From Poronia punctata (Eukaryota; Ascomycota; Sordariomycetes; Xylariales; Xylariaceae), in NCBI GenBank assembly GCA_022579005.1, contig MU401574.1, positions 41,809 to 105,808 of the forward strand: 64,000 bases of DNA, written 5' to 3'. Within the stretch, counting starts at the first letter, position 1; each line of letters begins with the position of its first letter. The notes below the pieces were generated by a model. The model was not told where the DNA came from. It did no database searches and was given only the letters and a program-made list of their open reading frames with translations. The position numbers and the translations under genes are program-made. Positions 24,381-36,112 of the stretch are shown in pieces.

Positions 24381-27300
24381 GACTGGGGCGGGGCCAGGCA
24401 GCGGGTACCTAGTGGGTGGTTTGGCGTTAAAGTGGACCGGGTCAGCGAACAGGACAAGGTATGCTGACCTCTAGCTGAAGACCTGTCCCTGTTCAGTGTT
24501 AACAAAGGCAGATGCGGCCCTTATGTAAGTTATTAACTACAGGAACACCCATCAACCCCCAAAGCTGTATGTACCTGAAGAAGTAATGATAATTCCTTTG
24601 TCAGCAGGCAGAGCCTGTCAACCTTGCGCTATCCGGTAGAGAAAGTACTTGTTATGTTTAGCCGTAGGGACTCCCAGATGTCCAAGATATCATAATCTGA
24701 TGAGCGATGAGGCAAGATGGATCGTGCTCGGAATTGAACTGCGAACCATACCATCCAACAAGGCAAGCAAGCAAGCAAGCTACAAGTAGGTACGCCACCT
24801 AGAAGCTTGGGTAGAGATCGTCGCTGTCAATGTGGAGGATCTTATCGCTATAAGCAATCGAGTGGCAAGAAATGGACAGCGTTCTGCTTGTTCACACAAC
24901 TACTTGTACACACAGTTCGAGGCAGCACGGGCGGGAGCCAGGGGCTAAGGAGGTAGGTATGGTGCTATGTGCCGCCCGAACTACTGTACGTAACGATGGA
25001 TAGCGATGCGGTGTGTGCGTGTAATGTGGGACGGGAATGAGATCGAGTGGCTCCGTGCTGTGGTTCGCGGTTTCCCGGCCGTCCCCTTTTCTTTTAAACC
25101 CCCTTTCTTCTTTTTTTATCGCCTCCGTGTCCTGGATATGTAAGCAAACGGTCACCGTCCAGGGCGGGATCTTCAGATCAGGTGAACTCCAAATGAAGCG
25201 TCTCTTATTAGATAGATTGAGATTGTAGAACCCTTTAATGACGACGAAATATTGCACGCCAAGGTGGTGGGGCGGTATCACTGTATCAGAGGTATGCGTG
25301 GGAGCATCTAACTGGTTAGGAAAGATTTAACCTGGGCAGGATCTAGGTATATGCGAGACCAAAATCCGAGCATTCGGGCCAATCGAAACAGGAGCTTCGA
25401 ACGAGAGAGAGCAAATGGTAGTAGCGCAAAAGTCTGCAAGCTGCAGGTCGATGGGTACCGCCAGGCCTTTGTGTGTGGATTGATTTTTTTATGGACAAAG
25501 CTCAAAACAAGCTGCTGCTGCGGGCTGATGAAACGGGAAAGAAGCGAAGCAAAAGGAGGCGAAAATAGAAAACAAACCTCAACCGGCATACAGGCTGAGG
25601 CTGGCTGTGAAAATAACGTTTGATATGCCGTTGGCGAAAGCAATAGTACTCGCAATTAAAACCGTCTTGTTATGTGAAAAGAATAGCGCGAATAGGCATG
25701 CTGTTCTGGGCTTGATAGTTGTAGTGAAATGGTTTGAATGGGAAAGTTCAAATGGTAATAACGGCAAGGGCGAATCGTTTAACTATTCAGTAATAGAATT
25801 TGATTGTGGCTGCGACGAGGGGTGTATTCCAGGCGCGTTTTAGACGAAGCTTCGTACAGTAGGTGGTCGATGTTTTGATACCGAATATTAGACTGTGGCT
25901 GATGATGAATCATATTAACCTACCCCCTTGTCTGAAGTGTCGTCTTGGGGCCGACTCTCAATATTACTGAAGAGGTTTCATATCTCCTCGATACTCTGAC
26001 TTTTGCGTCCAATGGGACTAGAAGCCCTGCCCTGCTTGCAAGAGACGGAGAATACCTAACCTATACGCAAATCTGCGGAGCGAGAGCGCGTCGACAAAGG
26101 CTTGTCACATACCTAGTACAATCGCACAGTAAGGCTACGAGTAGACATTTGAACACTTCTAAAATATAGAATACCATTCGTATCCCCTCGAATTCCGATG
26201 AAGCCTCAAGTTTCACGATGCCACCGACAGCTTATACGTTAGCTAGCTGGTGGTTGCCTATCCACTCAGAAGACACCATACCACTACAGGCGGTCATGTA
26301 TTTTACTTGTGGTTTCATCCAACCCCACTAGCTTACCATTCAAGATATCGTCTAACCGGTGACTGATGAGTGATAAGGACGGAATGGAGCTATCCTCTGG
26401 ATAATACCAGGCCACTCAAGGTGCTTCCTCGGAGCCAAACTCGCATGGGGCAATATACACGGGACAGGCGAATAGGGGATGACATCCAATATCGCCATCT
26501 GCAGGGCCCCAGGGCTTCACGGCCTTTGGCTGCCTCATCAGAGACGGCAGAAATCCAATGGGCACCTGTAACCCATCATCGGTCCTATCCAGCCTTATGC
26601 ATCCATCCCGAGAAAGCGTGACCGTGGTTCAGATGGCGTATTTAGCCCAATTGCCATTTCCCAGACGAGTTAGCGATGAAGAGCTGAAGACAAAAAATGG
26701 CGAACCTTTTCGCTTCCTTTACGAGAATCGCGCTGCGGACGGACCTCTCCCTATGCAAAAATAGAGACACATCTCGATGCCTTGATGCCTTATTCATTAT
26801 ATCAAGGAGCTCATTTGTTCGTGGGCCAAAAAAAAAACCCCGGGCCAAGACTCGATAGTGTAAGAGTAGGTATTGTATGTATGAGAGTGTGGACTATCTA
26901 TCCATACCTACACAGATAGAGTGAGGAAGATGAAGAGTGCAAGTTATGCGCGGATTGCTCGCTCATTGATGACACCCGTTAGGTAGGTCGGCGGTAGGTT
27001 AGGTACGAGTAGGTAAGGCAGGTGGTTTACAAAGTTAGTACAAAGTTTAAGATAGACTGTCGGCCGATTGGATTGGGTATCAATGCGCCCGGGCCCAACC
27101 ATCCTCGGCGGGATCCTCAGTTCTAGAATAGCGGCCTGCCTCTGTTTCTGTGTTCCACTTTTGGGTGCCCGAGGAAAGCTGACCAATCAACGGCAAGCGT
27201 CCCTGTATATTCGACCACTTGTGAGACCGACCTTTTTGTTGCTCACGGATAGGAGAACTGGCCATGCCCTGTCACGCCTGTGTTTGGGAGCTGGCGGTAA

Positions 27301-28100
27301 AGAATTATACATGCAGATAGTTTATTTTGTAAGGATGGGATTTGTTGCCCTTCACCAACTGCACCTACTTTGTCAGTCTGGAACAAGCCTAAGATTACCC
27401 ATCTTGTCCGATCCCGGCTCAAAGAATCAGCGGTAAAACGGCAAGAGGGCCTCGATAATATGTGCTATCTCACGTCGCTTGTCATATGAGCCGTGCTGGG
27501 GGTGAGTTGGGTGATTGTTGGGCTCATATCCATATCCATATAGACCTTCTCCATCTAGAGTTCACGTGCTGGAGTAGGACGTGTGGATAGGGCCCCGTTC
27601 CCCGACTTCTTCTCGATAGAGTTGCAGAACGTGTGCATGCGCGGGCGTAGAGACCCGCGAAGCAGAAAACCTAGACGCTTCTGTTACGATGCACACGACT
27701 CTGGATGTCGGCGATACCCAGCCTAGGCATGGACATATGGATAAGAATGGGGTGGGCATTCATGCCTCTCGAGAAGATCATCAAGCCTTGGGGGGAAGGG
27801 AAAGCCCGGCACCCATTCTGCTTATTACATACACCATATAGGAAACCGAGCCTTGAGAGCTTACTGGCCCTATAAGTTCGGTGTTGGTCACACTCGAACA
27901 CGGGGCCGATCTTACCCAGTTGCTGCAGCATGCAGACATACAGTACCAAGCTTCCCTCCGCAGCATGAGACCCTCGCGTGCCCAGTGGGTAGCCACTTCT
28001 GCCGTATGTGGAGGGAGCGCGTGCGGGCCCGCTTGTCGCATGAGTGAGATTATGTATGCGAACTGTCTCGGCGGCTCACGGCTCAAGCCGCCTCGTCTCG
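24381..28100. other. 3.7-kb intergenic region, one ambiguous open frame
   Basis: No recognised gene. A (GCAA)n run lies at about 24763-24780. A frame open on the plus strand from about 26480 to the stop at 26764 has protein-like composition but no recognised motif and no clear start. TACGAGTA copies occur at 26136 and 27004. Confidence 0.45.
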
Positions 28101-30488
28101 TTATCCAAACTTCAACTTGCTCTGCCCAGGCTCTAGTCTCCTTTCGCCGCCACCGCTGCTGCTGCCGCCGCCCCTGGATGAGCTCCTAGGCGGAGTACTA
28201 GTCGCCTTCTTTTGGCTGCGTGGGACGGCGGGCTTATTGCCAACGAATGCCCGGTTGCCACGTTCTTCTTCTTGAAGGTCTTTGGCCATGTGCCAGTCAT
28301 TATGGTTCTGTATTTCTACGGGGTCTTCGATCACCATGTCGCAGCGCGAGCACATGTAGCTGTTGGTTGGTATCTGTGGCGTGTCCGAGTCGCCCATCTG
28401 ACGTTGCATCCTCTCTTGTGCATGCCCCAGGTTGATAACGCCGGCATTATCGCCGTCTTTTCCGCCGCTCGATACTGGTCCTTTGGAAAAGAAACGTTGG
28501 ATTCCAGCATTTTCTATGCGCCTTTTCTTGCCCAGTGGTTCATGCAAGGACAGGTCGGGCGGGGCTTCGCGCGATGTCACCTTGGGCGAGTGTGCCTCGT
28601 CCCCTTTGATTAGAAAAGTGCTGATTCCCATGTTGCCGGTAACGCCCTCTTCGAATCCCCCGACACTTAAGCTCAGGTTCGCGCATGGCCACGCTCTTCC
28701 CTCATTTACGATCTGTGTCAACATATGTCTGGCTAGATTGAATAGCGCGGCCTCGTCGAGACTCTTGCCTTGCGGGAGACTGCTGGATCGGGAGCGAGTC
28801 TGGCCTGCAGATCGATGATGCAGGTGAATTGTTTTAGGCCGACGCTTGTGCTCTAGGATGCCCTCCTCCACGAGGCGGGAGAATATGTCGGCAGCAAAGA
28901 TGCGAAGCCACTTGGCCGCCTGTTCCATATTATTTATAGCTGGTTGGAACGACTTGGCAGACAGCATAGATTTAATCTGTGTTCGTGAAGTGACTTCACT
29001 CGCATCAATGCCGCGGATGGTGTTGTAAAACCATACCCCAGTCTCTTCTCCAAGCTTGAGCTTCAGCTGTTCCAATGAAACGGGAAGCATTTCCTTCACC
29101 AACTCGGTATTGAATGCCGTTTTGACCTGGTCGCCCAGCTTCCCCCCAAGGTTCCGGATCTTGGTGAATTTCATGTCTGACAGGAAGTTTCCAACGGCTC
29201 TGTTACGTATGACTGTTTGCTGATTGGGTTTCTTGTAACCCGAGCCAATCTTACTCAGCATTTTGTTACTCGCTATCCCAGCGGAGCAGGTATAATGCAA
29301 CGTTCGGAGGATTTCTGCTCGTATATCGCGTACAATCTCGGACCCGATCACTACAATATTCCTTGTCAGTCACATTCCGTCCCCGCATATACAAAGTGTG
29401 CAGTGGGCTTGTGGAAAAGGGCTCCTGGGCGTCAAAGTCTAGCCTAAACAGGCACGTTTACACATTCGGGGCCGCTTGAACGAGTAAAGAAGCAATTCCA
29501 TTGACTCACGGATGGCCACGTCATCCCAATCAGGGTTGTCAACTTCGGCCTCGGCATCATCCAGGTCCACCAAGGCGTCAGCTTGCCAATCTAGGGCGGT
29601 TATTGGGGGAGGAGGTAGTTTCTCCGTAGGGTCATCGTACGGCGGCGGGTTGGATAGTTCTGGGAATCGCTGAAGGAGTATTGAGTGAATCTGTGCAGAT
29701 AGGTCGATGAAGACCTCGTCTATACTTGCTTTTTCAACCTTTTGCATATCGGGAGGTAGGCACTGCTTGATGAGCGCGAGGATCTTCCGCGACTGGAGCC
29801 TATATGGATCTAACGAGACTTTGTGGGTTCCAATATGAGATGCAGCATCGTCTCGATACGCCCACTTTTCCTCTCCCTCCTTCCATGTAGCGACATGTTG
29901 GGCAATGAGGTTTGGGCAGAGCTTCTTTGCCTCTGTGACTGTACAATGGCGGCCAATACCAAACTTGCGTGCCGGGTAGTTGATAGCTATCAAACCTTGC
30001 CTAAAACAATCAGTTTACCGAGCTTCAAAATAGGCCGTGATGGTCTCAGCCTCTATGTTGTAAACATAACTGGCCCAACACAGAATTGGGCGCAAAAGGA
30101 TCGAGCGAGGAAATTACCATTGTTGCACAGCCAAAGGTTGATCCTCGTCGATACCCAGCCGCACCATTTCTACACGTGCAAAACCGAGTCAGCCATGATC
30201 GTCCAGACACCTAAATTTTGCAAGAGCCGACCCGGACCGTACAACACTCTTCGCAAGCGCAAAAGAAATCGGGACAATCCTATAGGCACGGCTAGTCCCC
30301 CGATAGAACTGATACGCACCACACTGAGCATAGAATGCATCTAGGTCGATATGGGCGATAACACGTAAAGGTGATGACGTCGAATAAGAGGCTAGGAGAG
30401 CTAGATGACGGTAGGTGAATCGCGACTTGCCGCGTTCGGGGTCATCATTGGGAGATGGAATCTGGAATCCTGAATACGGCGAAGACAT
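28101..30488 (-). CDS. rad30: DNA polymerase eta (Y-family translesion polymerase)
   Basis: Copies past UV photoproducts during replication. Four exons, 30320-30488, 30118-30169, 29510-30000 and 28101-29350, give 653 residues. Palm motifs carry the metal ligands: HIDLDAFYAQ (around 30340) and KASIDEVFIDLS (around 29715). The fungal eta signature LAVQQWQGLIAINYPARKFG forms across the second intron. Next come the HVATWKEGEEKWAY block and SAGIASNKMLSKIGSGYKKP of the DNA-binding region. The little-finger domain follows. The C-terminal tail has a PIP-like IQRFFSK and a ubiquitin-binding zinc finger, CSRC-x12-HNDWH, then a basic Ser/Gly-rich end. An upstream in-frame Met at 30596 exists, but the start at 30488 (MSSPYSG) fits the fungal family better. 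All landmark catalytic residues are present, so it should be active. Confidence 0.93.
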
Positions 30489-31327
30489 TATGTTGGAGGC
30501 GATCGCATGCTCTGGCCTAGGCAGGTAGCCTCGATCAAGAGATAAGTCCCGGGTGATGTTGAGCGACAAGCACCAAAAAAGGTGTTCAAGGTGCAATGAA
30601 GTTCAATGGCCTGAGGTGTAACTTCCGAAGAGGCATGGTTGAATGTTCATCGGGCAGTGGGACCGAGTGATTGAGATAAGTAGAGCCCTATGAATCAAGA
30701 CGATGTGAGTTTCTAAAGTCACAACAAGGATATTGTCAACGCTGTCGAGAACAGTATGGAAGTCTAGAATGATGGTTTCTGATAAGAAATATACTCTGTT
30801 GTTCAATAACATTATGTTTAAGCATTATATAGGGATATATCCAAGGAATCAACATAACGGGGCGCTAGCTTAATCACTTCTATTACCTAATCGAGATATA
30901 CTTCGCCCAGGGGCCAGGGTGCCAGGGGGCCCAGGCACGTGCCAGGTCAGTACGTGTACAAGGCGCCCGTACGTCCAAAGCCAGAGAATGAAATGATTAA
31001 TCCTACATCAGAAGCGGCGAGAATACCGAGCACTAAGGTTGGAAAGAAAGAGTATGCAGTTCCAGATGGATGGCGTATGTAGCAACATTACCCCAACATA
31101 CAAATACGGGTCTATGCTCTCTAATCAACAGGACAGCCACATTACCAATGATAAAGCATCGAATTAAACTGCTGTCTTTTGCAGTTGGCTTCATGTGCAG
31201 GATGCCAGAAGGCACGTCTAATTCTAAATACAATCCGTCGCTGCTAAGGAAGATGATTGGATAAATGTGGCCATCACCAGCGACCAATATTACGCGTAGG
31301 GGTATCATAAATATTGTATATCTAATG
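30489..31327. other. Intergenic region between polymerase eta and Pfa5 genes
   Basis: It holds the promoter side of the polymerase eta gene and the 3' side of the Pfa5 gene, both on the minus strand. I see no RNA gene or repeat. Confidence 0.5.
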
Positions 31328-32662
31328 TCAGTAATCATGCAAGTTTCTCATCTCCATAGTAGTGCTCTCGTCCAAAGGTGAATTGAGAGGAAGCCCGTAT
31401 CTCGTGCGCACTTTGTCCAACACGGGGCCCATTGGGTAATAGCTTTCGTGGCTTTCGTGGTTGGTGCATGGTGAGGATCGGATGGGAAAAAGCCAATCGA
31501 ACGGGTTGGTGCCCATGACCGTTTGCCAATTCCGCCAGAATCCTAGGTCCCAAGGGTTTTCTTGCGCCCCTCCTTCTGTTGCTAAGACGGCAAAGGTCCG
31601 TGTGGCTAGATCGTCCCGCGACGTAGCAGGTACAGTATACCTCTGGTCGTTGGCCTCATTAGGTAACGGATAGACAACCACGCCGAACTTATCTGATCTG
31701 GTTCCTCGAGGCACCCGCACGGCAAGCTGCCAGGATTTTGTTTCGAAGCCCAAGATCTCGACATTAGTCATATTCAAGAAGACATAGCGCATCGAGGTGA
31801 CGGTCATCAGAAAGGCAAACAGCCCAAAGAAGGCCGATATTGCGATGGCGGCTATTAAATAAGGATCCGGCGAGGACCCGTGACTAATCTGCCGACGAAG
31901 CGTATACGCAGTCGAGCCCAATACAAGGGCACAGTATAAAGAGGCGTATGTGGTGAACTGGACAAAAAACTTGAAGGCTACGCAAGCGGGGTTAGCAAGA
32001 TATACCGCAACAGTACGGCGCGAATGCCGTAACACCTACAGGTCTCCCCAATCATGCCGCCAACCCAAGGACAGTAATGGTCCATGCGGTATACACATCG
32101 ACCGATTTCGCTACTATGGTGGGCACGATCTGGCTTCCAGTTGCAGCATTCGGTACACCAGCGAGGGCGGCCATCCGTCTCGCACACGAACACGTCTCGC
32201 GAGTAGAAATCTTCAAGCCCGGGGCTATCCGGGTCGTCGTCGGGATGGGCGTTATAAGCACCACTCTCAAGATCCGGTGTCTCAATTGGTTGTCCCTTTT
32301 TCTTTCTTTTCTGCGCGTTTCGCCGTTTGATTGCCCGTGGACCAAGCGGTACAACGCCTGGGTTGAAGATTGCATGATAAATAGTTCGTGCGTAAGTCGC
32401 GATCATCAAGAGCAGGAAAACGAAGTGAATTACGAGGATAGCAATCGCGGCTCCATCGTATCTTAGGAAACGGAGCAGGTAGTCAACTGGGAGTGATCCG
32501 TGTCAGCGAGGCACAGCAAAGGTTCTCAATCTCCTAGAAGCACTTACCGCAGACACGAACAACGACTACGTACGTCGCAAACCCAACAGCGGCAGAAAGC
32601 AGAACAGGGACTATGCGGGTGATCCACCGCGTCGCGGGCCTCGTACTTTCAATGGCGTGCAT
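31328..32662 (-). CDS. pfa5: Palmitoyltransferase Pfa5, DHYC type
   Basis: Membrane S-acyltransferase that attaches palmitate to protein cysteines. Exons 32548-32662, 32040-32486 and 31328-31977 give 403 residues. The second donor (GTAGGTG, 32039) was chosen because it alone rebuilds GETSFKFF across the junction. Two membrane spans (IVPVLLSAAVGFATYVVVV and AAIAILVIHFVFLLLMIA) come first. The cytosolic Cys-rich domain follows (RPRWCTECCNWKPDRAHHSS, then RCVYRMDHYCPWVGG). Two more spans come after it, then a C-terminal tail with TNVEILG, matching the family's TTxE position. The catalytic motif is DHYC (32071-32082) instead of DHHC. From memory this is normal for yeast Akr1, Akr2 and Pfa5, so it is a family trait, not damage. 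Several zinc-ligand positions of the domain are replaced as well (HHSS for the usual HCxxC). The first ATG in frame is at 32662. Confidence 0.88.
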
Positions 32663-33341
32663 TCCCAACGCATTCTGGAGATAACCTCGCGAATAGGGAT
32701 CTACGAGGAAGCATACGAGATGACCAATCCAGCAGGGCAACTCAGGGGGAGGGTAGGTAGGCGCACGGTTGTACCGTAGGAAAAATCCTGCTCAACAAGA
32801 CTGACTCACCGGAAATGTGAGTTATGAAGGCGGGAAGGTGCAGTCTTGTGCCTTGCGACACCGCAGGATATCAGATTACTACGATTTACATGCGACGCAG
32901 GTAGTAGGCCAGGTGAGACATACTCAGGTAGCGGAAACCCCGGTGACGCAATTGAAATCTGTAGTTGTAATTAAACCATGTTCTGAAAGATCAGTGGACA
33001 GTTCAACCCTGTGACTTTGTATGTGTACGAGTACTGCTAACCACATACAGCTTACCCTATACCTTAGGGTATCTTGGCATAGAGCACCTACGAGTACTGG
33101 GAGCCAACCTACCCGATATCAAGTTATCAACCTCAAAACCTCATCACACGATAGGACTGTACTGTACAATACCACTTTCATACAATTCAGTGAGATAACG
33201 TTCTTCTCGTATTCTAGCTGAGTAAAGCAGTAAGACAACGGTAAGAGTCAGTTAAATTAACAAACTATATAACTAGACTGGGTAGGTATTCGACGATAAA
33301 CACACATGAACAACCAAGCCCATGAAAACCAGAGAACCAAT
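32663..33341. other. Intergenic region, no gene seen
   Basis: Upstream flank of the Pfa5 gene and downstream flank of the next minus-strand gene. It contains two TACGAGTA copies 63 bases apart (33026 and 33089). I see nothing else. Confidence 0.5.
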
Positions 33342-34160
33342 TCACCGTCCACACTGAGGCGTCTCGCAGACGGTGACCTCATGAATATACCTAATCAACC
33401 CCCCCTCGACACGAATCAAATTAGTGCTCGGCACAGATCCATTCGGCTTACTAGCCTCCAACCAAGGAAACGCATTAAAGATATCCACAGCACCGTACTC
33501 CTCGTCAATGACATATCGGCGATTCCCCACCTTCAACGGTTGCGGGAAGGCCCCCATGGCGCACGTGTTTCCCTCCGGATCACTCTGGCCCGTGTACACA
33601 CCGCCTTCTAGTCGGGAACAAGGCGTTCCAAGCGGGACGGAAAGGTTCACATTCCCCCATTGATTCAGGTATGCGTCCCCGGCAGCTCGGATGGTTTCGC
33701 GCGTATCGCGCGCCGTCTCGGGTATAGGGTCCCATGTCTCTTGTTGCGTGTAGAAGAGGTGGGCAGTTGCGTTGAAGGCCCAGTCGCCTGCGTCCGTGAC
33801 GACGGATTCTACCCGGGTTATCTCGCCCGAGGCGCTTGACAATAACATGCGCGTGTGGATCACGTAAGGATGTTCAGACGTGGCGGCTGTCAGTTCGGTG
33901 AATGTGGCGCATTGCGTCGTGTCGTGGAGACTGCGGTTGAAGTCTACGGTCACCGGTTGGGAGAGTACGCTTTTGGAGATGGATGTCGTCTTGTCGTTTT
34001 CTAGGTATGTCGCGTTTGGGGATAAGGGGAGGAGGGATGGGTCGCCGAGGGTTTGGGCCTTGATGTAGGTTTCCGTGAGGGCTTGGAGGGCTGAGCGGGG
34101 ACATGTCGTTGCTGCTGAGACGACGCCCGATAGGAACAGTGAGGAAAACGTGGCTTTCAT
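33342..34160 (-). CDS. Secreted protein of the fungal DUF8021/NTF2-like kind
   Basis: Intronless, 272 residues. Signal peptide MKATFSSLFLSGVVSA, probably cut before ATTCPRSAL. The mature part shows the pattern I remember for fungal DUF8021 proteins: LTETYIKAQTLGDPS, NATYLENDKT, VDFNRSLHDTTQCATFTELT, then GDWAFNA and TRETIRAAGDAYLNQW. It continues with PLGTPCSRLEGGVYTG, NRRYVIDEEYGAVDIF and IRVEGGLIRYIHEVTVCE. The assignment to DUF8021 is from memory. The fold is probably a double NTF2/SnoaL-like cone, hence a possible small-molecule pocket, but no catalytic role is established. Cysteines at both ends and in the middle suggest disulfides in the extracellular form. A TATA-like run lies just upstream. 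Confidence 0.8.
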   Translation of the reverse strand: MKATFSSLFLSGVVSAATTCPRSALQALTETYIKAQTLGDPSLLPLSPNATYLENDKTTSISKSVLSQPVTVDFNRSLHDTTQCATFTELTAATSEHPYVIHTRMLLSSASGEITRVESVVTDAGDWAFNATAHLFYTQQETWDPIPETARDTRETIRAAGDAYLNQWGNVNLSVPLGTPCSRLEGGVYTGQSDPEGNTCAMGAFPQPLKVGNRRYVIDEEYGAVDIFNAFPWLEASKPNGSVPSTNLIRVEGGLIRYIHEVTVCETPQCGR

Positions 34161-35405
34161 TTTGTTTCTTCGTTTGTGTGTATATATATATATGTATAAG
34201 AAAAGGGGTTATCGCGGATTGAGATGGTGGGACTGCTCAGCAATCCATTCCCACTCGCAGGCCCGTCGCAGTGTTTTATATCCATTTCGGTTGAATACCT
34301 TTACCCCTGACTGATTTTTACGTTTCTCCAATGCATTGGGCTTTGGCCTATATGCCGGTATATATGGTCTTGAGGACGTTCCGAGCTCATTTAGCCGCCA
34401 TGTCTTGAGCTTACCTGCATACTTGTTTGGATTACTAACAAAGTGTTAGTAACAATTCACCCTAATCCAGGAGAACTCATGTTGAGATAGCTCCTGTGTT
34501 ACAAAACTTCAATCGTGCGTGTTGATTGGATAATTTATTGTAACCGTCTCCTTACGACCATCCAGGCGCTGCTACTATAGTCCGATCTCAGGGTGGGATG
34601 TTAGTCTGATAAATACCGTAGTTGTTCTGTGACTTTACATTTCAGGGACAATTTAGAGTGAATATTTATTACGTATCCGATGAGAAAGGATACCATTAAG
34701 AAATCCCAACCTGGGCCATCGCAGTAAATCACCAATAAGAAGCTTTGATCGGTCGTGAACAGTTTAGTCTGAGATAGAAGGCCTCTAGAAAGTATACCAT
34801 GAGCTATGTTACCTAATACCCAGGGCTCAATGTAACATAAGAGCTCTACACTTTGGCAACAAAGTATGGCTTCGCAGCTCAGCTCATTTCTCTCGTTTCC
34901 AAGGTAACGAACATCACATCCCATCAAATCATGAGTCGCACTAAACAGATGAAGAGTTGGTTTTTGTCACCTATGTGGACTTTAGTAACAGAAGAATAAC
35001 AACAATCACATTGTTATCATGGTTTTTGTTGCTTATCTGACATGTTCTTTCAAGTCAACAAAGGGAATAAATAAAATTGAGTCTCATACCGGACATTTGA
35101 GCGCATGTGAATAGAGTTCAGACACGCATATTGATGATTAACAGGATATATAGCTCTTCTATTTCTACCTACATAAGCATCCATCTTCTCCCCTATTCTC
35201 CTCAACTAGAAATCCTACTCCTAAGACAAGAAGTATTATTTAAGACCGTTGATAGTACGCAAAACAAACCATCAATCAAGATCACCAACACCAAGCATCG
35301 AATACCAGAATACAATCCCTCTTTCCATACATACAAAGCACTTGTCTCCCTCAAGCCCCACCAACCAAAAGCATAATATCACTACAACCGAAAAACAATA
35401 TCAAC
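34161..35405. other. Divergent intergenic region
   Basis: Shared upstream region of the minus-strand secreted-protein gene and the plus-strand cysteine-rich ORF. It has a perfect 9-bp-arm hairpin TTACTAACA-aag-TGTTAGTAA at 34432-34452, a TATATA at about 35146 and a CT-rich stretch at 35155-35220 that would suit a promoter for the plus-strand ORF. Confidence 0.45.
34178..34198 (-). promoter_or_regulatory. TATA-like element of the secreted NTF2-like gene
   Basis: An alternating TATATATATATA run centred about 25 bases upstream of the ATG at 34160. The closeness would imply a very short 5' leader, or the real start is further up. Confidence 0.3.
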
Positions 35406-35654
35406 ATGTGCTATATATACCTCAGGTACATCTGCGGGTGCGAGCGATACCAATACACGGACAGGAACTGCGGTACTCAAAATTGCACCAGGAGAGTGAC
35501 GCATATAGATGACGACTCTTGTAGATCATGCCGGGTTGGCACTTCTTACGAGGACGAGAAAGAGGCGTATATCACGTCGTATGAGTTGCCTACTTTTTAT
35601 TTGGTTGGGGATGAGGCGACGTTTGGTTACTATTCATGGCGAAAGCTAGACTAG
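35406..35654 (+). CDS. Small cysteine-rich hypothetical protein
   Basis: 82 residues, no signal peptide. It begins MCYIYLRYICGCERY and has a spaced cysteine set: C2, CGC, NCGTQNC, then CRSC, which could bind a metal. The C-terminal half is acidic and aromatic (YEDEKEAYITSYELPTFYLV). The MC...CGC opening recalls short conserved ascomycete proteins of unknown function. Support for a real gene comes from a TATATA element about 260 bases upstream, a pyrimidine-rich leader and an A/C-rich ATG context. No function can be assigned. A chance ORF remains possible. Confidence 0.5.
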   Translation: MCYIYLRYICGCERYQYTDRNCGTQNCTRRVTHIDDDSCRSCRVGTSYEDEKEAYITSYELPTFYLVGDEATFGYYSWRKLD

Positions 35655-36112
35655 GTTAGAGTTGTATTTTTGCGTTGATTAATTCAGACTCTTCAAATGT
35701 TTATTGAAACTTCTTCGTGTCGTATTTTGTTACTAGGTAGACTTTGGATATTGGACTCTCCCCGGCCGGTGTATGCCTTGTTGCCCTGCTTAACAGGGTC
35801 AGAACCTACTGTGTAGCTTTCGTACCATCTTCAATGCGAAAGTACTTGGTACGGGCTATTATATTGACATCCTTGAGGTGGTCATACAGACCGGGCTGAG
35901 CTTACCGGCCTTTATACCCCCCTGGGTCCCCGACACTCGGCGGCTCATCCATGCTCGGGGCGTGTACCTAACAATCTCATATACTCGAAGCAACTGCCGG
36001 AGAAGGAGATCAAAGGGTACCCCTTAAAACGTGCCGGACCAGATCGTAAATAACACATGATCAACAACTCTCTTCTCTTCGATATTATTTATCAACCCAA
36101 CTAACTGCCTTA
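35655..36112. other. Convergent intergenic region
   Basis: 3' flanks of the small plus-strand ORF and the minus-strand paraoxonase-like gene. I see nothing else. Confidence 0.5.

Noticed and set aside
24091..24505. Pro/Ser/Leu-rich frames on the minus strand upstream of the RfeG-like gene
   Set aside because: Translation of a CT-rich promoter tract, not a protein.
24730..24770. tRNA-like B-box (GTTCAATTC on the minus strand)
   Set aside because: The T-arm stem does not pair and no matching A-box or acceptor stem is present.
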